A stretch of DNA of 64,000 bases from CAWIUB01 sp963839175 (GTDB lineage Bacteria; Actinomycetota; Actinomycetes; Mycobacteriales; Jatrophihabitantaceae). Shown piece by piece: positions 54,240-62,893 of the stretch; the stretch's first letter is position 1; every line of letters starts with the position of its first letter. Below the pieces are notes generated by a model, which did no database searches, was not told the DNA's origin, and saw only the letters and a program-made list of their open reading frames with translations. The position numbers and the translations under genes were made by a program. The DNA lies in assembly GCA_963839175.1 (NCBI GenBank), contig CAWIUB010000011.1, forward strand, positions 122,826-186,825, read 5' to 3'.

Positions 54240-54319
54240 AGCTTCTCCGCCCCCTTAGCGATCAAGGCCAACACCGCGAAGACCACGATCGTCAACAGCA
54301 CGAACACCACGTCACGCAC
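54236..54319 (-). CDS. 27-residue membrane micropeptide heading the kdp operon
   Basis: GTG start at 54319 with GGAG about 8 nt upstream; reads MRDVVFVLLTIVVFAVLALI then AKGAEKL. One membrane helix with a short charged tail, coupled to kdpF by a GTGA overlap. I recall similar short ORFs (hydrophobic, ending G-x-E-[KR]-L) before kdpF in other actinobacteria, though they are rarely annotated. Possibly an extra small subunit of the Kdp complex. Confidence 0.7.
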   Translation of the reverse strand: MRDVVFVLLTIVVFAVLALIAKGAEKL

Positions 54320-54433
54320 AGAGGACTCCAACAAGAAGAAGGGAACGGCGACCCTTGCCTGGTCCGGCAGCACTCCGGCCGAACATGCGAAGTCAACCCC
54401 GCACGGTCGACACTTGTCGCGCCAGAACGCCCG

Positions 54434-54451
54434 TCCTCACACGATCCTCAC
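54434..54451. promoter_or_regulatory. Candidate KdpE-binding direct repeat
   Basis: TCCTCAC occurs at 54434-54440 and 54445-54451, an 11-bp period, about 115 nt before the first kdp start. OmpR-family regulators bind direct repeats with about 11-bp spacing. No promoter elements could be assigned with confidence. Confidence 0.4.
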
Positions 54452-55028
54452 GAGGCCCTCGCGCCATCCACACACTCCGGCTGACAACCCAGCGGGCACG
54501 GCCTCGCCGCCGCACATAGTCACCGCGTCCAGTCGGACGGCAGATACCGACGAGATGCTGCAGAATCGGCAGGGCGCTACTCGATGTAACGCAACGTCGC
54601 TCTTCGACATGCATGGTGATTCGGCCGACCGGATCGTCATGCGGATGCGCAACGCAACCACTTTCGGCAGCGTCGGATGGATGACCGTGCTCGCGGGCAG
54701 GCCCCGATCCTGCCGACCGGGGCTTCCGGGAGACTGCTCGGGCGCGACCGCGTCGGCCGCACCAACTGAACGCAGGAGCGATGATCTCCCACCGAGTCCG
54801 CGGTGAACACGCGGCCGTCGTCAAACGGGTCCCGCCTTGCGCTCGTGGACCGATCCGGGCACCAACGGGAGGCCGGGCAGCCGGCTGAAGCTCGCTCGTT
54901 GAGCTGAGGCGGGAGAGATCCAGCCCGAGCACTCTCGGCGAGTCGCCGTCAGTGGCACCAACTGCGCGCCTGCGGAGGGTCGCACAGCTGCCTAGCCAGC
55001 TCGCTCGCTGGGGGTGACTCGTGCCGTC
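54452..55028. other. Island 2 right end, no gene
   Basis: Upstream region of the kdp operon running to the attR side. No frame gave a recognisable protein. Confidence 0.4.
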
Positions 55029-55054
55029 CGCGTGCCACTAACGGGAGGCACGCG
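55029..55054. repeat. Inverted CGCGTGCC pair near attR
   Basis: CGCGTGCC (55029-55036) and GGCACGCG (55047-55054) face each other 110 bp inside attR. The same core is tandemly repeated near attL (34668-34689). Confidence 0.55.
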
Positions 55055-55163
55055 CGGTCCTTGTGCGGTCCCTCACGGTGAATGCGTAAGTACCAGCAAA
55101 TCCCTTTGATAGTGGGGCATCGCCGAATTTTGGGGGTTCACGATCGGCCCTGCCTAGCTGTCG

Positions 55164-55218
55164 TGAAAACCGCTAGAAGTTCACGCTCCTCGTGGGTTCG
55201 AATCCCACGCCCTCCGCG
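55164..55218. repeat. attR: 55-bp copy of the tRNA-Ser 3' half
   Basis: 54 of 55 bases equal 34535-34589 (from TGAAAACCGCTAG through the T-arm and acceptor to CCGCG), same orientation. The 5' half of the tRNA is missing, so this is not a functional tRNA gene. Confidence 0.92.
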
Positions 55219-55515
55219 GACAGCCACCGTCCGAGTCGCTACTCGAACTCGGCGAGGGGCATGTACGTATCTCCGGAGGGCCGGACGGCGGCAGACAGCT
55301 GCGCGCTTGCCCGTCGATCCGCATCTAAGGCACATCGTCAGGAGGCTCGTTCGGCGGGACGATGGCCCAGGTGACGACGTCGCGACGCGGGTCGTAAGGC
55401 ACTCATACCAGATGTCCACCATCTCGTCGTGGTAGAGCTTGCCGACATCGGCTGCGCGTCGGCAGCCATCCGCGGAGGCGCCCGAGACCCACGACGGAGT
55501 CGCCAGTCTCGGCGT
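55219..55515. other. Flank between attR and the dCTP-deaminase gene
   Basis: About 300 bp. A minus-strand stretch reads YDPRRDVVTWAIVPPNEPPD and ends at a TAG near 55326; it looks protein-like but is too short to name. Nothing else seen. Confidence 0.3.
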
Positions 55516-56721
55516 CTACTGGTACAGGTCGAGTTGTTCGACCCGCGGGCCATCGCGACCATCGACGCTTGACGAAGCTTCGGGGTCACGCTCAGGATGC
55601 CGGAAGTGCTTCCCAAGCGTCTCGGTCTGCTGCTGGTAGTTCGACCCGATGCCCTGCCCGTACAGGAGCGCTGGCGGCTCAAGCATGCGTTCAAACGTGA
55701 GCTTGCAGACCTTCTGGCCATGTTCGATCATGAACGGCACGTCGTGAGCGCGGACCTCTAGGGCTGCGGTTGAGCCCCTGAACTGACTGGCCGGGTCATA
55801 TCCGAAGCCGGGATCGAAGAATCCCGCATAGTGCGTCCGAAGCTCACCGCTCGTGGGGTCGTACGCGGTCATCTCGGCCGCCAATTGCGGCGGGATGGAT
55901 ACCGCTTCGTGCGACATCAAGAGGTAGAAGCTCTTCGGGTCCAGGACAACGCGATCTCCATCCTCCCTGCGCACGGCCTCCCAGAACGCTTCGGGTTCAG
56001 CGGCACCGACCTTGGACATATCAAGCAGGGGCGCGCTGCCGCGGGATCGGTATCCCACCCGGCCCTCCTTGTCACCGCGAAGATCGAGGCTTAGGAAGAG
56101 CCCGCCTGACAGCGCCAGACGTTCGTCAGGAACCGGGAACCCGCCAGAGAACAGGATCGGTTGCTCGCGGTGGATATCGAGGATCTCATCGTCTCTGAGC
56201 ACGGTTGACCCGACTGAGAGCCGGAGCTGATTCAGTGAGAGGTCCTCGCGGACCCTTATGGGAAATGAGAGCGGCACAACCTCCAGGTACAAGCCGCCGC
56301 TGTAACCAGCCGCAACTTCATCAAAGCGCGAACTCTCATCAGTGATGATGCGCGTGAAGACGTCAGCGCGGCCTGTCGAGCTCTTCGGGTTTGCCTTGGC
56401 GCGGAGCTCGCGCGGAAGCGCGAGCCGCTCCTTCAGCGGGATCAGATAGGGCAGCTTCGTCTCGAGAACTGCACCCTCACGATGGAGATCGAGCTCATCG
56501 ATGATGTAATCCTTGACCCGTCGCTCGACCGTGTTCTTGCCTGGCAGGAAGCTGCAGCGGATCCGGTACGCGACCTCGCCCAGCCTGAGGTCGAGACTGG
56601 CCGGCTGCACATTGTGTTGCGGGATCGTGTACCCGCCTGCATGGATTGCCCCCGCAGCGATCGCCGCGTCGATGTGCTGGCTCGGAAGCACCCCACTGCG
56701 TCCGGTTGGCAGATCCAACAT
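55516..56721 (-). CDS. 2'-Deoxycytidine 5'-triphosphate deaminase family protein
   Basis: About 401 residues from the ATG at 56721. GVLPSQHIDAAIAAGAIHAG, NVQPASLDLRLGEVAYRIRC, KANPKSSTGRADVFTRIITD, YSGGLYLEVVPLSFPIRVRE are the dUTPase/Dcd-fold blocks. The second half repeats them: TAYDPTSGELRTHYAGFFDP, GFGYDPASQFRGSTAALEVR, GQKVCKLTFERM, YGQGIGSNYQQQ. This two-domain Dcd-like form is commoner in alphaproteobacteria. G+C is visibly lower than in neighbours, suggesting transfer. It makes dUTP from dCTP; a mobile-element or phage-defence role is possible but not shown. Confidence 0.8.
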   Translation of the reverse strand: MLDLPTGRSGVLPSQHIDAAIAAGAIHAGGYTIPQHNVQPASLDLRLGEVAYRIRCSFLPGKNTVERRVKDYIIDELDLHREGAVLETKLPYLIPLKERLALPRELRAKANPKSSTGRADVFTRIITDESSRFDEVAAGYSGGLYLEVVPLSFPIRVREDLSLNQLRLSVGSTVLRDDEILDIHREQPILFSGGFPVPDERLALSGGLFLSLDLRGDKEGRVGYRSRGSAPLLDMSKVGAAEPEAFWEAVRREDGDRVVLDPKSFYLLMSHEAVSIPPQLAAEMTAYDPTSGELRTHYAGFFDPGFGYDPASQFRGSTAALEVRAHDVPFMIEHGQKVCKLTFERMLEPPALLYGQGIGSNYQQQTETLGKHFRHPERDPEASSSVDGRDGPRVEQLDLYQ

Positions 56722-56793
56722 CACATCCCCCGTTCGGCAGCCACGCCGCAGTGTAAACCGCGCGGACGACAGTTCCATGGCGAAGTGCGAGGC

Positions 56794-56950
56794 TCACCGC
56801 GCCCGGTTCTTGCGCTGCCGCACTCCAGCCCGATCCAGCAGGCGTGCAACCGAGTCCCAGGCTCTGCCGACCTCCTGGAGACTGAGGTGAGCGACCGGCC
56901 GGACGTGTAGAGCCGGACGACCTTGGCCTGGTGCGGCCGCGTCGAGCGCC
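56794..56950 (-). pseudogene. Helix-turn-helix fragment
   Basis: KVVRLYTSGRSL, then after a one-base shift SLQEVGRAWDSVARLLDRAG and VRQRKNRAR before a stop. The pattern resembles a resolvase/transposase-type HTH (long helix, turn, S-VARLL-x-AGV-x-R). Relic of a recombinase or transposase; no catalytic domain remains. Confidence 0.5.
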
Positions 56951-57009
56951 AAACGGTCTGAGCCGGCTCAGCGTCGGCTGCCGGCATAGCGCGAGTCACC
57001 TCCGCGCTA

Positions 57010-57330
57010 GAGGCCTTATGTTGCGGGCTCTGCAGGCCTTTGGTGTGCTGGCCTGCAAGAGCGGCGGGTCTTCGGGGGGCCGTATGTAGCCCGCCGTTGT
57101 GGTACTGCAGCGTTTGGTGGATCCGCAACACTTGCCCGTCCAAGGCAACGTCGACCCAACGCAGGCCCAGTACTTCACCGCGACGCAGACCAAGGGCCAG
57201 GCAGAGCGCGAAGGCGGCGTTCTGCTGTGTTCTTGCTGCGGCGTTCAGCAGTCGCCGGGCCTCGTCCCGCGTGAGTCGTTCCGGCTCAGACACCGACGAC
57301 GTCGCCGGCGGCGGCAGCGTCACCGGCCCC
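57010..57330 (-). pseudogene. Tyrosine recombinase middle fragment
   Basis: SEPERLTRDEARRLLNAAAR, AFALCLALGLRRGEVLGLRW (first catalytic Arg box), DVALDGQVLRIHQTLQ, then in a shifted frame GPPKTRRS, the beta-hairpin Lys. The C-terminal R/H/Y box is missing. It complements, but does not join, the C-terminal remnant at 34.5-34.9 kb, so a second, older insertion in the same tRNA-Ser site is likely. Confidence 0.7.
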
Positions 57331-57428
57331 ACCATCATCGAGATCCAGCCGAGCGGCGAGGCAGGCAAGCTGATCGGCACCTGCCGCCGATCCAGGATCG
57401 GGGGCATAACCACGAGGCCGACTATCGG

Positions 57429-57593
57429 ATGGTGGCCGTGTTCGTGATCGTCGTACTGCTCGTCGTCGCGGCCGGCGTGCTCGCCGTGGCACTGGACGCC
57501 CCGGCCATCCGGTGCGCCGCAGGGCAGCGTCGAGCAGACCCGCGACGTGCGGATAACGCGATCGCGGTAGCTGAGGATGGGCCGTTCGGTTGA
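57429..57593 (+). CDS. Possible small membrane peptide
   Basis: 54 residues: MVAVFVIVVLLVVAAGVLAV (one membrane helix) then a basic tail ending EDGPFG. No family recognised and no clear ribosome-binding site. It lies just upstream of the histidine kinase and could equally be chance. Confidence 0.3.
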   Translation: MVAVFVIVVLLVVAAGVLAVALDAPAIRCAAGQRRADPRRADNAIAVAEDGPFG

Positions 57594-57608
57594 CGACGGG
57601 TCGGGTAG

Positions 57609-58814
57609 GTGTGGCCTACGGTGCGGGAGGTGACGAGCGAAGCGCCGCGGCTGCGATGGGATTGGCGCGCCGAGGCGGTGCTGCTGGCCGTCGTCGGCAC
57701 GGTCCAGCTACTCGGCACATCGCTTGCGGCCCGGCACCAGTCCGGGGTGCGAAGCCTGGACGTGCTGGGTTACCTGCTGCTTATCGCGGCACTGGCCGCC
57801 CTGCCGCTGCGCCGGCGCTGGCCGGTCCCGGCGCTCGCGGCCGCGTTCGTCCTCACGCTCGGATACGCGCTGCTGAACTACCCCGGCGGACCGGTCTGGG
57901 CGCCGTTGATCATCACCTTCGGTACGGTCCTAGTGGCCGGCCGGCGGGTGGTGGCGTATCTGTGTCTTGCCGCGGGATACGGCGCGTTCCTGTGGCTGGT
58001 GAAAGCGGTGACTGGCCGGTCCTACCCGAGTGCGGGGGAGGCGATCGGGCTCGCTGCGTGGCTGCTGTTGCTGGCAGCGCTCGCCGAGTTGATCCGCAAC
58101 CGCCGCGCCTATCAGCAGGCGAGCCGGCAGCGGCACCTCGAAGCGCAGCGCTCGCGTGAGGAGCAGGTCCGCCGGCAGGCCAGCGAGGTGCGGCTCGGCG
58201 TCGCCCGCGAGTTGCACGACGTCCTGGCGCACAGCATCTCGCTGATCAATGTGCAGGCCGGCGTCGCGCTGGAGCTGATGGAGCAGCGCCCGGAGCAAGC
58301 GCGCAGCGCGCTGGCCGCGATCAAACAGGCCAGCAAGGATGCCCTGGTGGAGGTGCAGGCGATGCTCGGCACGCTGCGCGCAGATGGTGAGCACGTCCCG
58401 CGCTCGCCCGCTCCAAGGCTGGCCGATCTCGCCGGCCTGGTGCGCCGCGCCGATGCCGCCGGCTTGACCGTGCAGGTGCACGTCACCGGCGAGCCGGTGC
58501 CGCTGCCGGCCGGCGTCGACCTCGCGGCGTATCGGATCGTGCAGGAGGCACTGACGAACGTGGTCCGGCACGCCGGGGCCCACATCGCCACGGTGCGCCT
58601 GGACTACCGGCCGGGTGAGCTGTGCGTCCAGGTCGATGACGACGGTCACAGGAGCCCCGACGGACTCGGCAAGCCAACCGAGATGGCAGGCGGCAGCGGC
58701 ATCGCGGGCATGCGCGAGCGAGCCAGCGCGTTGGGCGGCGATCTGACAACGAGTCCGAGACCGGGCGGCGGGTTCCGGGTACGCGCCCGGTTGCCGATGG
58801 ACGGCACCGCGTGA
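57609..58814 (+). CDS. LiaS/NarL-type sensor histidine kinase (HisKA_3)
   Basis: 401 residues. Four or five N-terminal membrane helices (about 22-160), a coiled-coil linker rich in Arg/Gln/Glu, phospho-acceptor H203 in GVARELHDVLAHSISLINVQ, and an ATPase domain with RIVQEALTNVVRHAG, QVDDDGHRS and GIAGMRERASALGG. GTGs at 57621 or 57630 are alternative starts. It overlaps its response regulator (GTGA) and precedes an ABC exporter, the arrangement of envelope-stress or antimicrobial-peptide sensing systems. Confidence 0.92.
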   Translation: MWPTVREVTSEAPRLRWDWRAEAVLLAVVGTVQLLGTSLAARHQSGVRSLDVLGYLLLIAALAALPLRRRWPVPALAAAFVLTLGYALLNYPGGPVWAPLIITFGTVLVAGRRVVAYLCLAAGYGAFLWLVKAVTGRSYPSAGEAIGLAAWLLLLAALAELIRNRRAYQQASRQRHLEAQRSREEQVRRQASEVRLGVARELHDVLAHSISLINVQAGVALELMEQRPEQARSALAAIKQASKDALVEVQAMLGTLRADGEHVPRSPAPRLADLAGLVRRADAAGLTVQVHVTGEPVPLPAGVDLAAYRIVQEALTNVVRHAGAHIATVRLDYRPGELCVQVDDDGHRSPDGLGKPTEMAGGSGIAGMRERASALGGDLTTSPRPGGGFRVRARLPMDGTA

Positions 58815-59476
58815 TCCGGGTGCTCCTGGCCGACGACCAGGCGCTGGTCCGGGCCGGATTCGCCGCGCTGCTCGACGCGCAGGACGACATCACGGTGGTC
58901 GGCCAGGCAAGCGACGGCACCGAAGCCATGCGGCTGGCTCGCGCGCAGACGCCGGACGTGGTGCTGATGGATATCCGGATGCCCGAGCTGGACGGCCTCG
59001 AGGCCACCCGGCAGATCGCCGCCGACCCGCGACTAGCCGGTGTGCGCGTCGTCATCCTCACTACGTTCGAGCTGGACGAGTACGTGTTCGAAGCGTTGCG
59101 TGGCGGCGCGTCCGGATTCCTCGTCAAGCACACCGAGCCGGTCGAGCTGATCCGGGCAGTGCGCGTGGTCGCCGGCGGGGAAGCGCTGCTCTCGCCTGGT
59201 GTCACCCGGCGGCTGATCGCGGAGTTTGCGGATCGCACCAAACCGGCCGTGCCGCCGAGCGTCCTCAACGCACTCACCGACCGGGAACGGGAGCTCACGG
59301 CGCTTGCCGCGACGGAACTGTCCAACGACGAGATCGCGGCGCAGCTGTTCCTGTCCTCGGCGACGGTGAAGACGCACGTCAACCGGGCGATGGCCAAGCT
59401 CGGGGCGCGTGACCGCGCCCAGCTGGTCGTGTTCGCCTACGAGGCGGGGCTGGTGCGTCCCGGCTGGACTAGCTGA
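58811..59476 (+). CDS. NarL/LuxR-family response regulator
   Basis: 221 residues. Receiver: IRVLLADDQALVRAGFAALL, D54 in VLMDIRMPELDGLEATR, K in ASGFLVKHTEP. GerE-type HTH: LTDRERELTALAATELSNDE, IAAQLFLSSATVKTHVNRAM, AKLGARDRAQLVVFAYEAG. Coupled to the kinase gene by GTGA. Probably controls the ABC exporter 75 nt downstream. Confidence 0.93.
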   Translation: MIRVLLADDQALVRAGFAALLDAQDDITVVGQASDGTEAMRLARAQTPDVVLMDIRMPELDGLEATRQIAADPRLAGVRVVILTTFELDEYVFEALRGGASGFLVKHTEPVELIRAVRVVAGGEALLSPGVTRRLIAEFADRTKPAVPPSVLNALTDRERELTALAATELSNDEIAAQLFLSSATVKTHVNRAMAKLGARDRAQLVVFAYEAGLVRPGWTS

Positions 59477-59550
59477 TACCGCGGACGTGGTAGCCGCATA
59501 GCCTGCGGACGGCTGACGACGGCGGGCGCGCTGCTCACGACGATCGATGC

Positions 59551-60300
59551 ATGACCACTGCACTGACTGCGACCACCACTGCGGCCGCGCGAGCGGAACG
59601 CGTCACCAAGATCTACGGCAGCGACGAAACCGCCGTCACCGCGCTGGACGACGTGAGCCTCGACATCCCGGACAGGCAATTCATCGCGATCATGGGCCCG
59701 TCCGGGTCCGGTAAGTCGACGCTGATGCATTGCCTGGCCGGGCTGGACAGGCTCAGTTCCGGGCGGGTGTTCCTCGGCGACGTCGAGCTCGGCACGCTCA
59801 CCGACCGTCAGCTCACCCAACTTCGGCGCGATCGGATCGGGTTCGTGTTCCAGGCGTTCAACCTGGTACCCACCCTGTCCGCGGCCGAGAACATCACCCT
59901 GCCGCTGTCGCTGGCCGGCACGACGCCGGACCGGCGGTGGGTCGAGGCGATCGTCGAGACCGTCGGGCTGACCGACCGGCTGGCACACCGGCCGTCCGAG
60001 CTGTCCGGAGGCCAGCAGCAGCGCGTCGCGGTGGCTCGCGCGCTGGCCAGCCGGCCGCAGATCGTCTTCGCCGACGAGCCGACCGGCAACCTCGACTCGC
60101 GCAGCGGCGCCGACGTCCTCGGGCTGCTCCGCCACGCCCGGCAGGAGTTCGGGCAGACGATCGTGCTGGTCACCCACGACCCGTTCGCGGCCAGCTACGC
60201 CGACACGGCGGTATTCCTCGCTGATGGCCGACTGGTGAGCACCCTGGCGCAGCCCACCCCAGCGACGGTGCTCGACCAGCTGAAGAACCTGGAGGGCTGA
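59551..60300 (+). CDS. MacB/LolD-type ABC ATPase
   Basis: 249 residues. Walker A GPSGSGKSTLMHCLAGLD, the FQAFNLVPTLSAAENITLPL Q-loop typical of MacB/LolD/BceA, signature ELSGGQQQRVAVARALASRP, Walker B IVFADEPTGNLDSRSGADVL, switch TIVLVTHDPFAASYADT. Partner of the FtsX-type permease 6 nt downstream. Confidence 0.94.
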   Translation: MTTALTATTTAAARAERVTKIYGSDETAVTALDDVSLDIPDRQFIAIMGPSGSGKSTLMHCLAGLDRLSSGRVFLGDVELGTLTDRQLTQLRRDRIGFVFQAFNLVPTLSAAENITLPLSLAGTTPDRRWVEAIVETVGLTDRLAHRPSELSGGQQQRVAVARALASRPQIVFADEPTGNLDSRSGADVLGLLRHARQEFGQTIVLVTHDPFAASYADTAVFLADGRLVSTLAQPTPATVLDQLKNLEG

Positions 60301-60306
60301 TCCGCC

Positions 60307-62844
60307 ATGCTCACCATCGCTGCAAAGGGCGTCTGGGTCTACAAGCGCCGGCTGGTCGCCACGACGCTTGCGGTACTGCTCGGCGTGGCCTTCCTGTCCG
60401 GGACGCTGCTGCTCGGTGACACGTTGCGCGCCAACTTCGACACACTGTTCACCCAGGCCGACGGGCAGACCGATGTCGTCGTCCGCAGCGCCACCGCGAT
60501 CGGCGCCGGACCCGGGACGAGCACCCGTCCCGGAATCGACGCCAGCCTGCTGGCCCGCGTCGAGCAGGTGCCCGGCGTGGCCGATGCCGCCGGCTACCTC
60601 GAGGGCTTCGGTCAGTTGCTCGGCCGCGACGGCAAGGGCATAGGCGGCAATGGGCCGCCGACTCGCGCCGCGAACTGGATCGCCGACCCGGCACTGAACG
60701 CGTACCGGCTCGTGCAGGGTCACGCCCCGCGGGCCGACGACCAGGTGGTGATCAACCGCGGTGCCGCCAAGACCGGCCACCTCACCCTCGGCGCCACCAC
60801 GACGCTGCTCACCCCGCGTCCGATCCGGGTGCAAGTGGTCGGCATCGCGACCTTCGGCAGCGCCGACGGGTTCGGCCCGAGCACGTTCACCGGCCTGACG
60901 ATGCACGCCGCGCAGACCTACCTGACCGGCAAACCGGCGCAGGTCACCCAGATCATGGTGAGCGCCACGCCCGGGGTCAGCGCAGATGCATTGGCCGGGC
61001 GGGTGCAGGCCGTGCTGCCGGGTAGCGCGCAGGCGATCACCGGCGCGCAGCTGGCCGCGGAGAACTTCACCGACATCAACAACGGCTTTCTGGGCTTCGT
61101 GCGCACCGCGCTCACCGTGTTCGCGGTCATCGCTCTGCTCGTCGCCGCGTTCAGCATCTACAACACCTTCTCGATCCTCGCCGCGCAGCGCAGCCGCGAT
61201 TCCGCGCTGCTGCGTGCGCTCGGTGCCAGCCGGCGCCAGGTGATCGCCACCAGTGCGATCGAGACCGTCCTGGTCGGGCTGGTCGGCTCGGTGGCCGGCT
61301 GGGCCGGTGGCATCGGCATCGCCGCACTGCTGAAGGGTGTCTTCGACGGTTTCGGCTTCGCCCTGCCCGCCGGCGGGCTGGTGTACCGCCCGGCGAGCGC
61401 CGCGTTAGCGATCGGTGCAGGGCTGCTCGCCACGGTGCTCGCCGGTGTGCTGCCCGCTGTGCGGGCCAGCAAGGTGGCGCCGGTCGCCGCGCTGCGCGAC
61501 TCCGCGGCGGAGCCACCGACCGTGCCACGCCGCCGGGTCGCTGCCGGCGTCGTGCTGACCGCCGCCGGTGTCGCAACCGTCCTCGCCGCGGTGGGTGGTG
61601 AGCAGACCGCTCTCACTGGACTGGGCGCGATGCTGATCATCGCCGGCATGGTCGTGCTCGGACCGTTCGCCGCCCGCGGCGCGGCATCCGTGCTCGGCGC
61701 TCCCATCGCGGCGCTGCGTGGAATCACGGGATCGCTGGCCCGGCAGAACGCCCGGCGCAATCCCCGACGCACGGCCGCGACCGCGTCTGCCTTGATGGTC
61801 GGCGTCACCGTGGTCGCGCTTTTCACCGTGGTCGGCGCGTCGCTGAAGGCCTCCGCCGCGCACGGCGTCAACCGGACGCTGCGCGCCGACCTGGTGGTCG
61901 ACCTCGGCGGCTACGGCGGCCAATCCGGCGCCAGCGGGCTCAGCCCGCAACTGGCCGATCGGCTCGCTCAGCTGCCAGGCGTGCAGACGTCCGCGCCGAT
62001 CGCCAAGGGCACCGTCCTGCTGGACGGGCACGCCCGCTCGATCAGCGTCGCGGACCCGAACGCGCTGGGCCGGGTCGCCGATCTGGGCGGATCGGTTGCC
62101 GGCCTGAACGGTGGAACCCTGGCCATCTCGAAGACCGCGGCGAAGGACCGGCACTGGGGGATCGGTACTATCGTTCCCGTCACCTATCCCGACGGAGCGA
62201 CTGCCCGCCTGCGCGTCACCACGATCTACGACTACGCGGATCTCATCGGCGACTACCTGCTCGCCCCGGCGGCCTGGACGCCGCACGCCGGCCAGCTCAT
62301 GTACGGCCAGATCCTGCTCGGCTTGCGGCCCGGCAGCGACCTGCGCACCGTCCAGGCCGCGGTCACCGAGGCGGCCGCGCCGTACGGCGCACCGCGGGTG
62401 CAGGATCGCGCCGAGTACCGCGGCAGCGTCACCAGCGGCGTGAACACCATCCTCGGCCTGATCTACGTGATGCTCGCGCTGGCGATCCTGATCGCCTTGA
62501 TGGGCATCACCAACACCCTGACCCTGTCCATCCACGAACGCACCCGCGAGCTCGGGCTGCTGCGCGCCGTAGGCCAGAGCCGGCGCCAGGCCCGGTCGAT
62601 GATCCGCTGGGAATCGCTGATCATCGCGGTCTTCGGCACCGTCGGCGGCGTGCTGCTCGGCGTATTCCTGGGCTGGGCCCTGGTCAGCGCGTCGCCCACC
62701 TCGGCGCTTGCGGTCTTCTCCGCTCCGCCGCTGCAGCTGGTGATCTTCCTCGTCGTCGGGGCGATCGCCGGCGTGCTCGCTGGCATCCGGCCTGCACGGC
62801 GGGCAGCGCGCCACAGCGTCCTGGCCGCGCTCGCCGCCGACTGA
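60307..62844 (+). CDS. FtsX-family ABC permease (two FtsX units)
   Basis: 845 residues. N-terminal helix, a large extracytoplasmic MacB-type domain (about 50-255), three helices, a second extracytoplasmic domain (about 515-690) and three C-terminal helices. GFLGFVRTALTVFAVIALLV, FSILAAQRSRDSALLRALGA and LTLSIHERTRELGLLRAVGQ are the paired FtsX cytoplasmic loops. A mechanotransmission-type exporter for lipids, peptides or antibiotics, probably induced by the upstream two-component pair. Confidence 0.93.
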   Translation: MLTIAAKGVWVYKRRLVATTLAVLLGVAFLSGTLLLGDTLRANFDTLFTQADGQTDVVVRSATAIGAGPGTSTRPGIDASLLARVEQVPGVADAAGYLEGFGQLLGRDGKGIGGNGPPTRAANWIADPALNAYRLVQGHAPRADDQVVINRGAAKTGHLTLGATTTLLTPRPIRVQVVGIATFGSADGFGPSTFTGLTMHAAQTYLTGKPAQVTQIMVSATPGVSADALAGRVQAVLPGSAQAITGAQLAAENFTDINNGFLGFVRTALTVFAVIALLVAAFSIYNTFSILAAQRSRDSALLRALGASRRQVIATSAIETVLVGLVGSVAGWAGGIGIAALLKGVFDGFGFALPAGGLVYRPASAALAIGAGLLATVLAGVLPAVRASKVAPVAALRDSAAEPPTVPRRRVAAGVVLTAAGVATVLAAVGGEQTALTGLGAMLIIAGMVVLGPFAARGAASVLGAPIAALRGITGSLARQNARRNPRRTAATASALMVGVTVVALFTVVGASLKASAAHGVNRTLRADLVVDLGGYGGQSGASGLSPQLADRLAQLPGVQTSAPIAKGTVLLDGHARSISVADPNALGRVADLGGSVAGLNGGTLAISKTAAKDRHWGIGTIVPVTYPDGATARLRVTTIYDYADLIGDYLLAPAAWTPHAGQLMYGQILLGLRPGSDLRTVQAAVTEAAAPYGAPRVQDRAEYRGSVTSGVNTILGLIYVMLALAILIALMGITNTLTLSIHERTRELGLLRAVGQSRRQARSMIRWESLIIAVFGTVGGVLLGVFLGWALVSASPTSALAVFSAPPLQLVIFLVVGAIAGVLAGIRPARRAARHSVLAALAAD

Positions 62845-62893
62845 GGGTTCGCGCTGATGCCATCATCTGCACCGTGACGAGAGGAGACCGACC

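Larger units (their letters stand above)
34535..55218. mobile_element. 20.7-kb genomic island integrated in tRNA-Ser(TGA)
   Basis: The 55-bp 3' half of the tRNA (34535-34589) is repeated at 55164-55218 with one mismatch and the same orientation, the standard attL/attR pattern. A tyrosine-recombinase C-terminal remnant abuts the tRNA. Cargo: blaI/M56/MFS, dedA, uppP, NmrA-like, corA, CBS-BON, GT-A protein, DUF4118 and the kdp locus. Many cargo genes carry frameshifts; kdpA, kdpC, kdpD, kdpE, uppP and blaI are intact. Confidence 0.85.

Noticed and set aside
55164..55218. A second tRNA-Ser gene
   Set aside because: The 5' half, including the acceptor 5' strand and D-arm, is missing.
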